64,000 nt of DNA from contig CM068581.1 in the NCBI GenBank assembly GCA_035048485.1, positions 66,476,381 to 66,540,380 on the forward strand, in the 5' to 3' direction. The DNA is from Pteria penguin (lineage: Eukaryota > Mollusca > Bivalvia > Pterioida > Pteriidae). The notes under the pieces were generated by a model. That model saw only the letters and a list, made by a program, of their open reading frames with translations, searched no databases and was not told the origin of the DNA. Shown here piece after piece: positions 34,027-47,997 of the stretch (the first letter of the stretch is position 1; every line of letters starts with the position of its first letter). The translations under genes and the position numbers were made by a program.

Positions 34027-34350
34027 CTTTTGAAAATCGCTGGATCCGCCCCTGGTCATCAGTGTGCACATTTTACATTTCTAGGGCACTCCAAAACACA
34101 CACTCACACACACCTACACACACCCACACCAACACCCACCCACACACGCACCTACACACACACTCACACCTACACACACACACTTTTGAAAATCGCTGGA
34201 TCCGCCCCTGGTCCATCAGTGTGCACATTTTACATTTCTAGGGCACTCCAAAACACACACACACACCTACACACACCCACACCAACACCCACCCACACAC
34301 GCACCTGCACACACACTCACACCTACACACACACACACACCTACACACAC
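34027..34350. repeat. 156-bp tandem duplication with CA-type repeats
   Basis: CTTTTGAAAATCGCTGGATC starts at 34027 and again at 34183. Each copy continues with a unique part (GTGCACATTTTACATTTCTA) and then CACA/CACCTACA repeats. The two copies differ only slightly, so the duplication is young. Confidence 0.9.
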
Positions 34351-35156
34351 ACAAATATAAGATAAAAATATGAATAATAAATAAGAAATAGGGTTACACT
34401 AGTCAGGCGGCATACAATTAGCGAAATGTGTATTCCTTCCACACACTCATATATATTTTTATTATTTTTTTTAACGAAAACAAATTTAAACATGTTGTAC
34501 CCGATGAGGTATAATTCTATACTGTAATTCCAAAAAATCTACCATCTCTGTACAAATCTACAGCTTCATACCTCACATACATGTATCTAACATAACTCTA
34601 TTTAAAAATTCACCATTTAAATCTTCGATTTATATGTTTACGTTTCATGTAAAATATGATAAACAAGTTTTCCCTTGTATTAAATTTTGGGGAAAAAATG
34701 ACGAAACATTTGTTTTTACATCATTATGTATTATTTATTTCGAAGTAATATGATATGCATTTTAAATTCTGAATGGTGCCCTTAATCCCGGACGGATATA
34801 ATTTATCGAAATATTCAAACCTTCAAATGAGCGTATCAGGAAATATTCAGCAATGTGTAACTCATGGTGCATGGACGTAAGAGTGACCATTAGAATTCAT
34901 CTGAATATTTTCATTATCAGATATAAACAACTGATAGTTTTATATATGTATTAACAATATATTATAACAAAAGTTCTCTTAGTAATATTATTATAATCTA
35001 ATTACTATATAAATGTAAAACTTGTTAAATTAATGAGTATATAATGGGGAGAAGTTGGTTAAAAGAAGAAACAAGGATATGGAAGGGTTACCTTTGTATG
35101 AAATATTTATGTGAAGTGAAAGGCTTTGCTTTTTTGTCCGATTGAACTTATTGATA

Positions 35157-35157
<1 letters not shown>

Positions 35158-35209
<52 letters not shown>
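35158..35209. repeat. (GAT)n microsatellite
   Basis: About 17 perfect triplets; no gene context. Confidence 0.97.
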
Positions 35210-35210
<1 letters not shown>

Positions 35211-35837
35211 CGATAGAGTCTTAGAGGAGACGACGGTACTTTGGAAAGAAATGAAAGTAGAGATCTATTTTGATTTTCATTTGATAGGAAATTGGTGGAC
35301 ACGATGTTTTAAAACATACTATACCAATTGCTCATATTTTCATGAATGAAATTAGAATGAAAAATAATAAACAACGAGAATTCTTTAAAGCAAAGTTTAA
35401 AGAAAATTGCGAGAATATGTGTATACCATACAGAGTGACAGACGCGGTGTTAGACTATTTCTGTAAGTGTCCATGCTTCCATTTCTTCAGAAAAAGTTCT
35501 ATCGCCATAGTGCTCTGAATGTTTCACTTAATGTCTTGATTTAACATGTATGTTTTTGACAAAATATAATTCAGAACAGTATTTTCGACCAGGTGTTGTG
35601 GGGTTTGTAAAGTAGTGATAGCACAGGGGCGGATTCAACAAATTTAGATAAAAGGAGGGTACCGGTAGGTTGCAAACGCAGTCCATGCACCCCCTTTTTG
35701 GATTCACCAATATATATATATATATTTATATATATCATGAAATATTTACTAATTTGGTGCCGTCATAATTCTGGAATAATTATACTGAAAAGTCTTCATA
35801 CATATAGAACAGGTTGTCCCTGCTTTCTCGGAGTGCT

Positions 35838-35972
35838 TGTGTACTGGCAGTTTATTTATAGAAGGATGCTGGTAGTTTATTTATAGAAGGGTACTGGCAG
35901 TTTATTTATAGAAGGGTACTGGCAGTTTATTTATAGAAGGGTACTAGCAGTTTATTTATAGAAGGGTACTGA
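35838..35972. repeat. 25-bp tandem repeat, about five copies
   Basis: Unit GGTACTGGCAGTTTATTTAT plus AGAAG, near identical in the middle copies. Confidence 0.93.
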
Positions 35973-37148
35973 GAACCATTGGTTGTCAAACCATATACTT
36001 AATTATGGAGTAAAAATTTCATTCAAACGTTGACCATATTTACATGTACATGTATTTAAAGAAGTTTAGAGAAATAAACGCATACTTGCATACTAACGCA
36101 AATACTAACAGCCTAAACGCAAGTTTTATTCTCTAACTCTCACCAATTCACTAAATGAAAACTTTATCTTAAACCGTATTTTAAGCTGTCAAATATTTCC
36201 CGTTTTAGCATTTGACGGACCTCCGGTCTTTCCCCAAAATAAGCTCACAAAATAATATTATGCAATACAATATAATTATAATGTAATCCATGAAATGTAG
36301 CTTACGTGGGGAGAAGGGAAGGGAGAAATATCGACGGCCATTTGGATGGCATTCAAAATACCATACATACATCCGGAAGCAATCGGGCCGGATACCACCT
36401 TCATTTACACTAACCCCTTGTCCGGATTTAGTTTTCTATTATACGAGCTGGATTTTTTTTTCAGGTTTTGTTTTGGATTTTTTTTTTGCAAATTCCCCCC
36501 CCCCCCCCCCCCCCCACTATGAATATCAAATGGTTGCTCCCTAAGAGAAAAACGACACTCGAAGATTTAAAACCCAAAGCTGGGTATTAATGGTATTAAA
36601 TCTATATCGAATTCATACACAATCTTTCATAATCTCCTAACAGGTATCATGTCAAGGTGATATATCTATAATTGTCTACATGTATATATAGGATTACTAA
36701 CAGATTATCAAGATTGTGTCATCTCGGCTACACTTACCTGTTGGTTTATATAACTGCTATATGCATAACCAATACTATATATACATGGGGTTGAAATGTG
36801 TAACAGGGGCGGATCCATTTTTTAATGGATGATTCTATTAATTGACGGATAACTTTTGATTAGGAAATGGAGTTTCTTCTTTCAAAAATAGTCAAAATAA
36901 TCTTTTAATGGGTTAAATATTCTTTCGAAAACAGGAAAGGAAAGTCAGAGTTGCAATCCCAGTATTCCTACCCTTTGGATACGTCATTGAATATATAAAT
37001 CATTAATGAAACGGTATGGTATAAAAGGCAAAAGTATACCGTCGTGAGTTTCATAACAATATATATATATAGTATACGTGTAGTATTGTTTTGATTTTAT
37101 GAAGTATTTCCACAAAATCTATGTAGATGTAAGAAAAAAAAAAAAGAT

Positions 37149-37199
<51 letters not shown>
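37149..37199. repeat. (GA)n microsatellite
   Basis: About 25 GA dinucleotides without interruption. Confidence 0.97.
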
Positions 37200-37201
<2 letters not shown>

Positions 37202-39636
37202 CAAAAAACCCTCAATATTTACAGATTTCTCATTGCTTCTTAAAATGGCAATTAAACTGAAAGGTCTTCACCCGACTTAGTATTATATTTTTTCTTTGTC
37301 TAATATTATTTAAGGGTAATTCTTGATGAAATATGATTGCCTTTTTATTTAAGAGTAGACCACGTTTATTTATGCATATGAACACGAGAAAGAGAGGATG
37401 AAATGACCACAAAAAGAATATGTAAAATATGTTTATCAAAAGAATTTGTTAAAAAAAATAACAATTGTAGTATTAAAATGTGCATCGCTTGTATTCAATG
37501 TTTATAGCTGAATACAAGATCATGAAAGAACCATCATGTTCAGATAGAGTGACTATGTTTTTTTTTCAATTTATATAACGAATTTTTCATCAATAGTTTC
37601 AAATGAATACTGATTTTAAGACTAAGTGCATTGCCTTTTAAGAATAGGGCATGACCTGAATTGTTCCGGGTTGTATTTGAATCCTTTATCACTTTTTCTA
37701 ACTTTTGCCCTTATCTTTGATTAGTGACTGCAGATGTTAATGATAATAATTACTTCGTGGCCTTCAGACAACTCCTGAAATGAAATGACCTTTAAGGTCA
37801 ATCTGACCCATCTATTGCAATCATCACGTGATACAAATGAACGCTGGTTCACCTCCCGTCTTTGCGAGTTATCTTGCACGAAAGCAGCTGCAGCAAAATA
37901 TGCATTCTAAACTTAGAAGGGGGAGGAGTCATCGTGACGCATATAAATTATAAAAACATACATCGTAAATCGGCGCAATAAAATACAGCTATTCACCTTT
38001 CCCGCCGTACGTTTATGTTTCTTTTTATTAATTGACTATCATTAGAACTATCTTTTACGATATAGGTTTCACTTTTCCTCGATTCTGACATTCAGAGATA
38101 ATGTTTGAACTCGACTTCATAATGTATGGTTCCCTCCCATATTCGCCGCGGACATTACGTATATTAGATATGTTTCCAGAAAAGTGTTATCGAAAAGATG
38201 GTTAGAGTCCAAAGCATATCCATAGAGATTTCTTATTGTTAATATTTTGTACAATATTGCGCGTGATGGACATGTTACGGCCGTTGATTTCGGATAATGA
38301 TGACATTTTTGATGTTGCAAACGTGTTATAATGTCAGTCTCCCTATTTTATCTGAATTCTGAAAATTTGGAAGCAAGAAAAAAATGATGCATGGCATTAG
38401 TCTGGCCACTGTCCAGTTCTACTCCGCAGGTAAGACAAAGCGAAACGGAGGTAAGGGCTGGTTGTTGTATGTTGCATCAGTATGGAAACCAAAGAAAGAT
38501 ATCCTATGGTTTTGAATTCCACGTCATTGATTTATTTACGTCTTTATTTTCAAGGTTGTTTCGTCATTGTTGTTGACCAATCGCTTGGCGTCCATGTTGT
38601 TTTAGACACTCTGTACTTAGAAGATGTAACCATATCCTTTTCTTTTGTCATATTTCAAGAGAAATGAATATTTGTAGAATAGCAACAGCATCATTGTAAC
38701 TATACCGTTTGTCAGTCATCTATTTTTTTTTCATTTTCCTCTAATTAAGCGTGGATTTAATGTGCACTGCACACCTAACTTCGACATGATTTAATAAAGA
38801 ATCTGAAGAATGTCGTATATTGCAAGCAAAGTATCATAATGTCATTTTATGAAAGCACTTTATATGCATTCATCAGTCTCGGTTCCCATGACTGATGATT
38901 CTGAAGCAGCATGGTGAAGTGTGTTGACCAAGGGTTACAAAACATACAATAGACAATAGAGAAAATGCCATATTGCAAAACAATGTATAGACAAGTTTTA
39001 ATATAGACTCAATTTTCCCTTCTTCTTCGGGAAAGTCTTTTGCAAATGCTTGATTTTGAAAAATTGCACAAATCTGTTTATTTCTGAAGTTGATATTGCA
39101 GTTGCTTTAAAGTGACGAAGTTGTCCCTTTTATAGTCCCTTCTAGGTATTAAGATTTTATAAATAAGATATAAATTTAATGAACGTTATATTATAACTTT
39201 TATATTGAATAGTACTTCACTAATGTCGTAATTTCAAAATCAGTCACGGACCGGATTTGGTTCGAGTTGTACATGAGTTGTAGCAGCCGATATCATTTGT
39301 AAAAGAAAGTTTCTCTGAAAATATACCGATAGAATATCTTACTATAGTTGAATAAAGACGAAGTGATTCGCCATAATGTCTCTACGTACGTTGGCATTGA
39401 AAGTTCCTTGATGAAAAATAATTTCTAATCTGAAAATAACACATTAACTTAGCCAAAATCATAAAAATATCGAGGTCGGCAGTTCTTATTATGATACTGA
39501 ATTATTCCTACATTTTGATTAATGATTCAGTTTAATAATGCAATTGCCAACCTAGATACTTCACTTTCATATCAAAGAGGCGTTCATAAAGTTCAATATT
39601 AATTGTTTAAAACTAATTGATGCATAGATATCAAAA
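37200..39636. other. Intergenic DNA; nothing recognised
   Basis: No repeat, RNA or splice-bounded frame that I can support; frames of about 60 codons near 38391-38667 have no family features. Confidence 0.5.
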
Positions 39637-39821
39637 CAGTGGCGAATTTAGAGGAATGGGCCCCCTTTTCGCCACATATTTAGAGGAATGGCCCCCCTTT
39701 TCGCTACATATTTACAAGTAAAACTCCAGATTTACAACCCAAAATGGCTGAGAAGTTTGGCTAATACTTGACTTTCATATGTGCCCCCTCCCCTCTTTTT
39801 TAATTTTTGGATCTGTCACTG
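39637..39821 (+). mobile_element. MITE family M2, copy with internal duplication
   Basis: CAGTGGCGAATTTAGAGG at the left, GGATCTGTCACTG at the right. About 35 bp (TTTAGAGGAATGG, CCCCTTTTCG, ACATA) is present twice near the left end. Related to 10133 and 44850. Confidence 0.65.
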
Positions 39822-40530
39822 ATATATGAAGGCTGTTGAAGGAGGAACATTCTTGAAATTTTACAGAATAAGGTAAAACCTATTTTCTGTTGTATGTACG
39901 TATCATGTAGGTAATTGTATTCATATATGATATATAGCAAGCTTTCGTACTACTGTGACGTGTGCCATGTAATCAAAGGCGATACCTTATTCGTTATACC
40001 ACTGTCTATGGCAACGTCGTGAGAATTATTATTAAGAGAAAAGGAAGTCCTTGGAATTATAGCGTATACTAGTAGCATTACCTTGAAAAGCGTTTCAACA
40101 AATACATTATTAAACCAAACTACCTGCCTTTTCTCTACTGTCCACATTTTCTCAAATAAATAACTAATATGAATGCGACAGAGATGACCTTTTGACTCTT
40201 TCACGAACGAGGAGCAGGCAATTTAACTTTTAAGAAGTATTTTCTTTATTGCAATTATGCTAGGAATTTTACAATGTTTGTTTGTGACACAGGACTGCGA
40301 GGTCGCACTGTCTCGAGAGAAGGAAGAGGAGGAAAGCATGACCTAGCATTTCATTATAATAAACAGTAGCATAGGGCATGACCGCATGATACTGAACTTT
40401 GATGATCGATTGGGTTTTAGTGATTGCTAAAGGCAGTGTAGAAAACAACCTCCTAAGAGGGGGAGTCCAAAGCTAACAAAAAAACCCTGATGGTCAAAGT
40501 TTGTAGAAAATAATAAATGGGGGTATTTTT

Positions 40531-40603
40531 GAATTTACTTAGGGGTGGTAAATACAAAAATTGCCATGTTCTAATTTTTGTATTTACCAGCCTCAAGTAA
40601 ATC
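40531..40603. repeat. Inverted repeat with arms of about 32 bp
   Basis: GGTGGTAAATACAAAAATT is mirrored by AATTTTTGTATTTACCAGCC, extending outward through ACTT/AAGT and AAATTC-like ends with few mismatches; the loop contains CCATGTTCT. Likely a small fold-back element. Confidence 0.75.
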
Positions 40604-40866
40604 CAAAAATTAGAACATGACATAACATTTGAAGAAATTGATAACCGAAGGGGTTCCCACCATTATTTGTAGAAAATATTAAAATAGGGTATCCAGCTTT
40701 TGTTGGAAAAAAAGCCGAGAGGTTTTACATTATTTGTATACATTCATCAAATTTTTGTGTAAATTATCAAGCAGGACATCCAGCGTGTGTAGGAAAAGGA
40801 AAAAGAAGGACACTTCAGTAACAAGCAAAAAGGAGTGTTTCCATCTATTTTGTAGAAGAATATGTA

Positions 40867-41020
40867 TAGTTGTTTGTAGAATAGAAACTAGTGCTAGCGA
40901 TACCATAGTTATTTGTAGAAAAGAAACTAGTGCTTAGCGATAACATAGTTATTTGTAGAAAAGAAACTAGTGCTTAGCGATAACATAGTTATTTGTAGAA
41001 AAGAAACTCCTGCTGGCGAT
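40867..41020. repeat. 40-bp tandem repeat, about four copies
   Basis: Unit AGTTATTTGTAGAAAAGAAA followed by CTAGTGCTTAGCGATAACAT; the outer copies are diverged. Confidence 0.93.
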
Positions 41021-41438
41021 GAATTTTTTAGTATTCGTTTGGTGTGTACAAAACAGAATTGATATGATTTGAAAAGGAGAATCACGATACTTGACTCACT
41101 TCAAATTTAAGTTCCTCATCGGACATACAAAACAATAGATATGATTAGAAATAGCAAAGACAGGAACAATACATATCTACAGAAAATGAACAAGATTTAT
41201 CCGTATGTGAGAAAATAATAATCTTCTAGAATAAATTACTTATTAAAGAACAAAATATCCCACGAAAAAGGGTTGCATTATTATTTCTTAAATAAGAAAA
41301 ACTTTCAGAAATGTTCGGTACTGTCTTATGGAAAATCATTCATTGTAACGAGAAAAACTTTAAACAAAATATGTAGCGTTTTATCCTTGTATTAATCTTA
41401 TGTAGCGAAAAATGTATTTACATTACTTAACATTTTGA

Positions 41439-41536
41439 AATGTAAAGATGATGGATAAATCCGAACCACAAGTCCAAAAATCATGAAACTAGAGAACATA
41501 CAAAATCAGTGAAAATGAAAAACAAATGGAAAATAA
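41439..41536 (+). repeat. Dispersed repeat, copy 1
   Basis: About 98 bp containing GTAAAGATGATGGATAAATC and CAAAATCAGTGAAAATGAAA, matched in reverse complement at 58459-58563 with roughly 90% identity by eye. The family is unknown. Confidence 0.8.
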
Positions 41537-42624
41537 CAAAATATTTCTACGTGAAGAGCATATGTGAACCCCTGTGATGGAGTGAGATGTAACATAAGCT
41601 TCAAGAAATGTAATGCATGACAATCATTCTGTTTACTAGGCAATGTTCATTTCATTCATATGATGACAAACCATAACCAATTAAAGTTATACACAAATTG
41701 TAAACATAAGAATGGTTTTGTTTTGTAATATTCTCTCTATTTAAAGCATAATCATCATCAACTTTCACTTTGACTGTAAAATAAACTGTTTGGTCTAAGG
41801 CATCACGGGGGATGTAACTGATTTGCACGTGATGCTCCCTAGCAACTGATCCCAAGAAAACTGCTTCCCTCTTCGTTTACAATTCTCTGTCATCTTTCCA
41901 ACGTTTGCCAGATCCGTCGATTTCCTAATATCTCAAAACTTCTTTCCGGTATTGCCAAATTTTTTTACCTTTATAAAAAATTAGAATACCGCGTGTCGTT
42001 TGGTCAGATCTTTCGGCACATCTTTTCAGTAAAATACCCAAAGTGGACGTTTGTTATATTCACTTTTGACTACTACAATCTTACTGCAGAATTACAGAAT
42101 GATGTAGAGCAGTCTTTGTTATTCGATTTACATTGATTATCCCCCAGATTTTGAAATATTTAGGAATATCATACTTTTGCTACTCTTGATCTGAAACGTA
42201 AACATCCAAATATCTCCTATTACCCATTCTCGAAATATCTCCCAGACTTCTTTTCTTTCAAAAACCCATTCCAACATGTCATTTTACTTTGTCCCTTAAT
42301 TTAAAATCCCAAATCTTCTTTTCTCCTTCTGTCTAGTTTTTAAGTTTTAAATTAACTTTAATTAATGACAGGTAAATTCAGACCTTCTCAACGATAGTAC
42401 CAGTGTCATTTCATCTGTTTCTTTCGTATATCAATTATTGAATTATTGTCCGCCTTATTCCGTTTGCACTGGGAAGCTTGTATAAAAGTTCCCACAGAGG
42501 GTTAAACTTAGGTAATATTATACTATTGTTTAATTGTATTGCTATGACACATCTCTGCAGTAATAAGATGTTGAAATCTTTTTGTTTCGTTTGTGTTTTG
42601 GGGTATTAGTTGTGGCTGACCAAA

Positions 42625-43372
42625 CAGGAGATCCTTACTCTGCCAAGGAACCAATTGGTCACTCTTCTCATTTCCTTACTCTGCCAGGAAACCAACTGAT
42701 CACACTTCCCATTTCCTTACTTTGCCAGGGAACCAACTGACCACACTTCCCAGGTCCTTACTCTGCCAGGGGAACCAACTGATTACATTTCCAAGTTCCT
42801 TACTCTGCCAGGGAACCAACTGATCACACTTCCCGGTTCCTTATTCTGCTGGGGAACTAACTGATCACACTTCCCAATTCCTTACTCTGCCAGGGAACCA
42901 ACTGAATACATTTCTCAGTTCCTTACTTTGCCAGGGAACCAACTGATCACACTTCTCAGTTCCTTACTGTGATAGGGAACCAACTGATCACACTTCCCGG
43001 TTCCCTACTCTGTCGGGGAACTAACTGATCACACTTACCAGTTCTTTATTTTGCCAGGGAACCAACTGATCACACTTCCCAGTTCCTTACTCTGCCGGGG
43101 AACTAACTGATCACACTTCCCAGTTCTTTATTCTGCAAAGGAACCAACTGATCACGCTTTCAAGTTCCTTACTATGTCAGGGAATCAACCGATCACACTT
43201 CCCATTTCCTTATCTTTGCCAGGGAACCAACTGATTACACTTCCCAGTTACTTACTCTGCCAGGGAACCAACTGGTCACACACCCCAGGTCCTTACTCTG
43301 CCAGGGAACCAACTGGTAACACTTCTTAATTCCTTACTCTGCCGGGGAACCAACTGATCACACTTCCCTATT
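42625..43372. repeat. 41-bp satellite array
   Basis: About 18 units of the form TTCCTTACTCTGCCAGGGAA followed by CCAACTGATCACACTTCCCAG, with single-base indels and substitutions throughout. The unit is not a multiple of three and shows no coding potential. Confidence 0.93.
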
Positions 43373-43567
43373 CCAGACCCGGAGTCCATGAATGTTGACT
43401 ATTGTTTGTGATTCTGTAGTTCGGAATCAATGCACAAGCATACTGTTTCTCTACGAGACATATGTAATGTCATACATGTATATACTGATAACTGTACACT
43501 TAAATACACAGATAATTTTATCAAAGCTGAGGCATACAAATTCAAACATAAAACAGTCATTATCAGA

Positions 43568-43736
43568 TACACTCACACCCATACACACATAGAGACCTAC
43601 ACACATACACATACACACACTCACACCTACAAATCTACACACAGACACATACAAACACACACGCACTCTCACACACACACACCTACACATTTACACACAC
43701 ACAGACATACACACACACACACCTACACACACACAC

Positions 43737-43817
<81 letters not shown>
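43568..43817. repeat. CA-rich microsatellite
   Basis: Interrupted CACA/CACCTACA repeats from 43568 leading into a long perfect (CA)n from about 43738. Frames across it are artefacts. Confidence 0.95.
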
Positions 43818-43819
<2 letters not shown>

Positions 43820-44474
43820 AGACTTTATTGTAATGGCACGGAAGCGAAATTAGTTATACAAGTCATATCCTAGACATAAGATCCAAACCAATTAGTCTCC
43901 TTTGATGTTCTTGACACAAAAGCTATAACAACTACTGCTGACCTGATTTTAAGACAACAGAATTGTTCAGGAGTCGAAATTGCGAATCTGTGATCAGAGG
44001 ATCTTTATTGTATAGACGGAGGTAAACTGTCTCTTATTGCAAGGAATTGAACCCTTAATATGTCTGCTGGTTTCTTTCTTTCTTTTTTGTTTTTTTGGTT
44101 TGTTTGTTTGTTTTTGTTATTGTCTTTGGGGGGGGGGTGTTTGTTTGATATTTTGATAGTTGTATTTTTGTTTGTTTGTTTATTTGTTTTTGTGGGGGAC
44201 GGGGTTGGGTTTTTATGTTAATATAAGACTAGCCCTAATGTCATGAAATGATAACGTGTGGATATGAAGTTACCTATGATGTACGACTCGCCGGTGATAC
44301 ACATCCTTGACGACAATGTGGAAATAAAAGGAACAATGCTTATCGCTGTCCTTGTCTTGATTGTGAAATGCGCTATAAATACACATGTATTAGTATGGAT
44401 TAAGTAATCCCTATATTGACGATTTTGTAATCAAAATGGCGTACCTAATGTCTTGAGACCAAGACTATAAACAG

Positions 44475-44655
44475 GCGCGGATCCAGAAATTTTGTCGAGA
44501 GAGGGCCCGCCCCAATAAATTTCCTAATTAAAGAGGGAGTCCACCAATGCTTTGTGTGTACAATTATTTATTTTACATAAAAATGACCAAAAAAAGTAAT
44601 TTTCGCCGCATCTCAGGGTGGATCCAAAACCGCGGTCCACCCCTCTGGATCCGTG
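44475..44655 (+). mobile_element. MITE family M1, full-length copy
   Basis: Left end GCGCGGATCCAG, right end CTGGATCCGTG (worn), with the family core AAAAGTAATTTTCGCCGCAT. Closely resembles 1395-1580. Confidence 0.75.
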
Positions 44656-44849
44656 TATGATGAAGATCGAATTTCAGTTAAATAATGAATTATGAAGCAT
44701 TGAAATCAGAGGGGATATAGGTGCGAAGAAAGAGTTAGCCACTCCTGTTTGACTAGCCGTGCTTGCCACTTGTAACCGGAACATAAAAAGTATGAGGAGA
44801 TATGTCAGTCCTCTACACATTTAACGAATGTTGCTAAATGTCCCACGCT

Positions 44850-45016
44850 CCGTGAAGGATTCAGGACTTCTGGAAACGGGGGGGGGGGGGGATTGGACAT
44901 ATGGAAGTCATTAGCCAAAACACTCAGACATTTTGAGTGCCAAATCTGATGTTTTACTTATACTTGCGGCTAAAAGAAGAGGGCTGCTCCCTGTGCCTCC
45001 TCTAAATCCACCACTG
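44850..45016 (-). mobile_element. MITE family M2, copy 3
   Basis: Right end CTCTAAATCCACCACTG is the reverse complement of the family start; the left part has a G-run and CCAAATCTGATGTTTTACTT like the copy at 10133. Confidence 0.55.
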
Positions 45017-47963
45017 TAGCTACAGAACATTATATTATAGCATTTATGGCACGCATAATTTAAAAGAAAGAAAGAAAAAAGACATCTGACACATCATTAT
45101 GTCAAATGTCGTAATGGACATGCAGAGCAAACAGGAATAAGACATAATGAACATATTCCATTGTCATGCAGTTGCGGACTGACCTAGCACAGCTGATGTT
45201 ACAGTCGTCACTCATTTACACGTGCATTTTTGTACTATTGCAAAATGAAATAATGTAACCGAAATGGAAAATTCGAAATTGAATGAGGCAAAAGATTTAA
45301 GGCAGACGAGAATTTGTCTAATGGTTAAGTTAGAAATGTGTTGAAAAAGTCTATGCTATGTGATTAAAGTTTGGGACAGTGATATTCATCAATGTTTTTA
45401 TAGATCTACATGAAATAACTTTAGCTTTTGCAATTGACGCCTTTGTCTATACAAGTTTTAAATCAACAGAAGTACAAAGGTTTATACTTGAACCTTATGT
45501 TGTACGTAGATGAGCGAACGCATAATAAGTGAGCCTAAACGTACTTTTAAATAAGTGAGCCTAAACGTACTTAATCTCGACTCTCAAACAACTAAATATG
45601 TTCCACATAAGTACTTACTGAAGTACTTAGATTAGGATTTGTCGTAATATTTTATATGAATTCATTTGACTTTTAGTTGGAACCTGTAGAAGGATAACAG
45701 ACAGTAAATTATGATAAACTTTCTACTTTGAAGTTAATATTTGGTTCTATTTTGCAGACAATGTCAATACTCATGTTTAAGGAAGAATGTCACTATCTAG
45801 TTTTCTTATATTCTTCAGCTGTAAAGATATAAGAACAGACATACCTGTATAAATATCTTGCTCAATATGCTGATTTCGACAATTTGCATCTCTTCATTGA
45901 TGCTCAAAGCCGAAATAGACGAAACCCTAGTATATCTTAAGAACAAATTGATTACAATTTTAACCTCAGTTTCAAAGCCTTAACCAATCTGAGAACAAAT
46001 AAATATCCCTTAGTTTTGAAATACTTTAAAAACTTTCATTATGGTACATTTAAAAGTGTATATTTTGGCCAGTATAGAAGCACTGAAAACTAAACTGGTA
46101 ATACCCGCGGTGACAAGGACTCCACCAACAGCGGTATTGAGACTGTAGTAATAATAAATAAAAACATATCAACTCTTCCATCATAAATTGAAATCAAGCA
46201 TAGAATTCCTCAGTCAGATAACATCAATTACCTCCATATTTAACTTTGGACTTAGATGAGCTTGTTGGATCCCAGTAGTGTCAAAATCTGTAAATCTGTA
46301 TTTAAGATTAGACAGTGAATACTTACGTCCGATTTCACGGTTGGCTTCGGTTGCATATATCATATATGTTATATAATGCATCCAGTAAATAACATAAGGA
46401 AATAGTAAAGATTTAATACCAAAAATGTAAAAATGTAAAATTTAATAAGATATAACGAAAAACAGCAAGAGTAAAAAGATGCCCCGAAAGCAATACAAAT
46501 TATTATTGATAAGAATGGATGGTGGATACAATTGATACTGCTAATAATGATTCAGAGAATGTCCAAACATTGATACAACCTCTTCATCTTCCAATACATG
46601 ATGTGATGGAATCTCAGATAATACAAATCGTTGGCACCATGTGATAAATATCCACGCATATTCCCCCTTCTTGTTTATTTTACTAAGTAGCTACTGTCTG
46701 TATACCTGGACTTCTCACTTAAACTTGATTGATTGCCTTGATTAGACAAACAACCCATAGATCTGGGCAGTCTTCGCAACAGGTGATGCACCATCCACTG
46801 TTAAAGCACAACATTGGTGGGTGTTTTTACAATCTTTCAGATATAGTCTGGTGCTTTTGCTGTTTTGAGTCGTGTTGTGTTGTAGCCAATTTCACAAAAT
46901 TGAATACGTTTGAAAAACGCGTGAAGTATGTTTATATGGGGTTAGATTATACACATTATATAACCTGAATAGAAACAAAAGTGCTCTTGGGCTCTTGTTC
47001 ATTTTAATTTGGACAGATTGTGGTAAGAAGGGAATCTTGATGTTTGAAAGTTCACAATATTGCTTTTGATTTTTGGTCCTGGTGGGCCCGTAAACCAGTT
47101 AACCACACCATTTGTTTGGCTTTTGTCAAATTAAATGACCGTCCTAAGTCGGTATCGTATTTGCACTACAATCAAATATTTTTGTAATGTGTTATATGTC
47201 CTAGTATATTATTTATATTCATGTATTGTATAGCTCTATGGTGACTTCTGCCACATAACTGAGCCAGTAAGTCCTCTTTTTCTGTTAATAGAAATACAGC
47301 GATACTTGCCTCAGTATTTCTATTATTTTAGGAATAACTCCAAACTATACATCATTATTGTCCATCGTCAAAGGATTAGGTTTTATGAAAATCTAGAATC
47401 ATGCTTATACAATGTATAAATTCAAGGCCATGCTTGACGAAGTTACTTAATGCTTCCTGAACAGTGATACATCCCTTTTTTGAGAACGATTGTTGCTCTT
47501 GGTTTTAAAATAAGACATTACTTTGGCGAAAGACATCTTCCTTTAAGTCAAAATCACAACTTACTGTAGTAGTATCTGGGAAAAATTCTTTGCATAACAC
47601 TGCTGTTGGCGACTTTATGATCTAATTATATTTCTCTAAGGATATAATCACTGTAGTTTGTGGAAATACCTTGCTTTTCATTCATTGTAAGTGTTGCGCT
47701 TTTGATTTATTGTGGTTCCTATCGGGCGTGGCCATTTTGTCAGACTATGCAGTAAAAGATTAAACATGATTTGTAGTCATAATATGGTATGAATGACCAA
47801 TAACGAAAAAAATGTCAAGTAGTTATTGTTTTGCATATTACTTACATTAAGCCTCATAAGTAAAGTTAATGGAGTAATGTATGAAATTACAAAAGCTATG
47901 AAAATATGAAAGTTCCTTACATTGCCAAAAACAATCAGTTAATGTGTTAGAGTTCTTGTTTCA

Positions 47964-47997
<34 letters not shown>

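Noticed and set aside
41652..41855. Minus-strand frame with protein-like composition (QISYIPRDALDQTVYFTVKV)
   Set aside because: No convincing acceptor or donor, no start codon in good context and no family recognised; could be revisited with conservation data.
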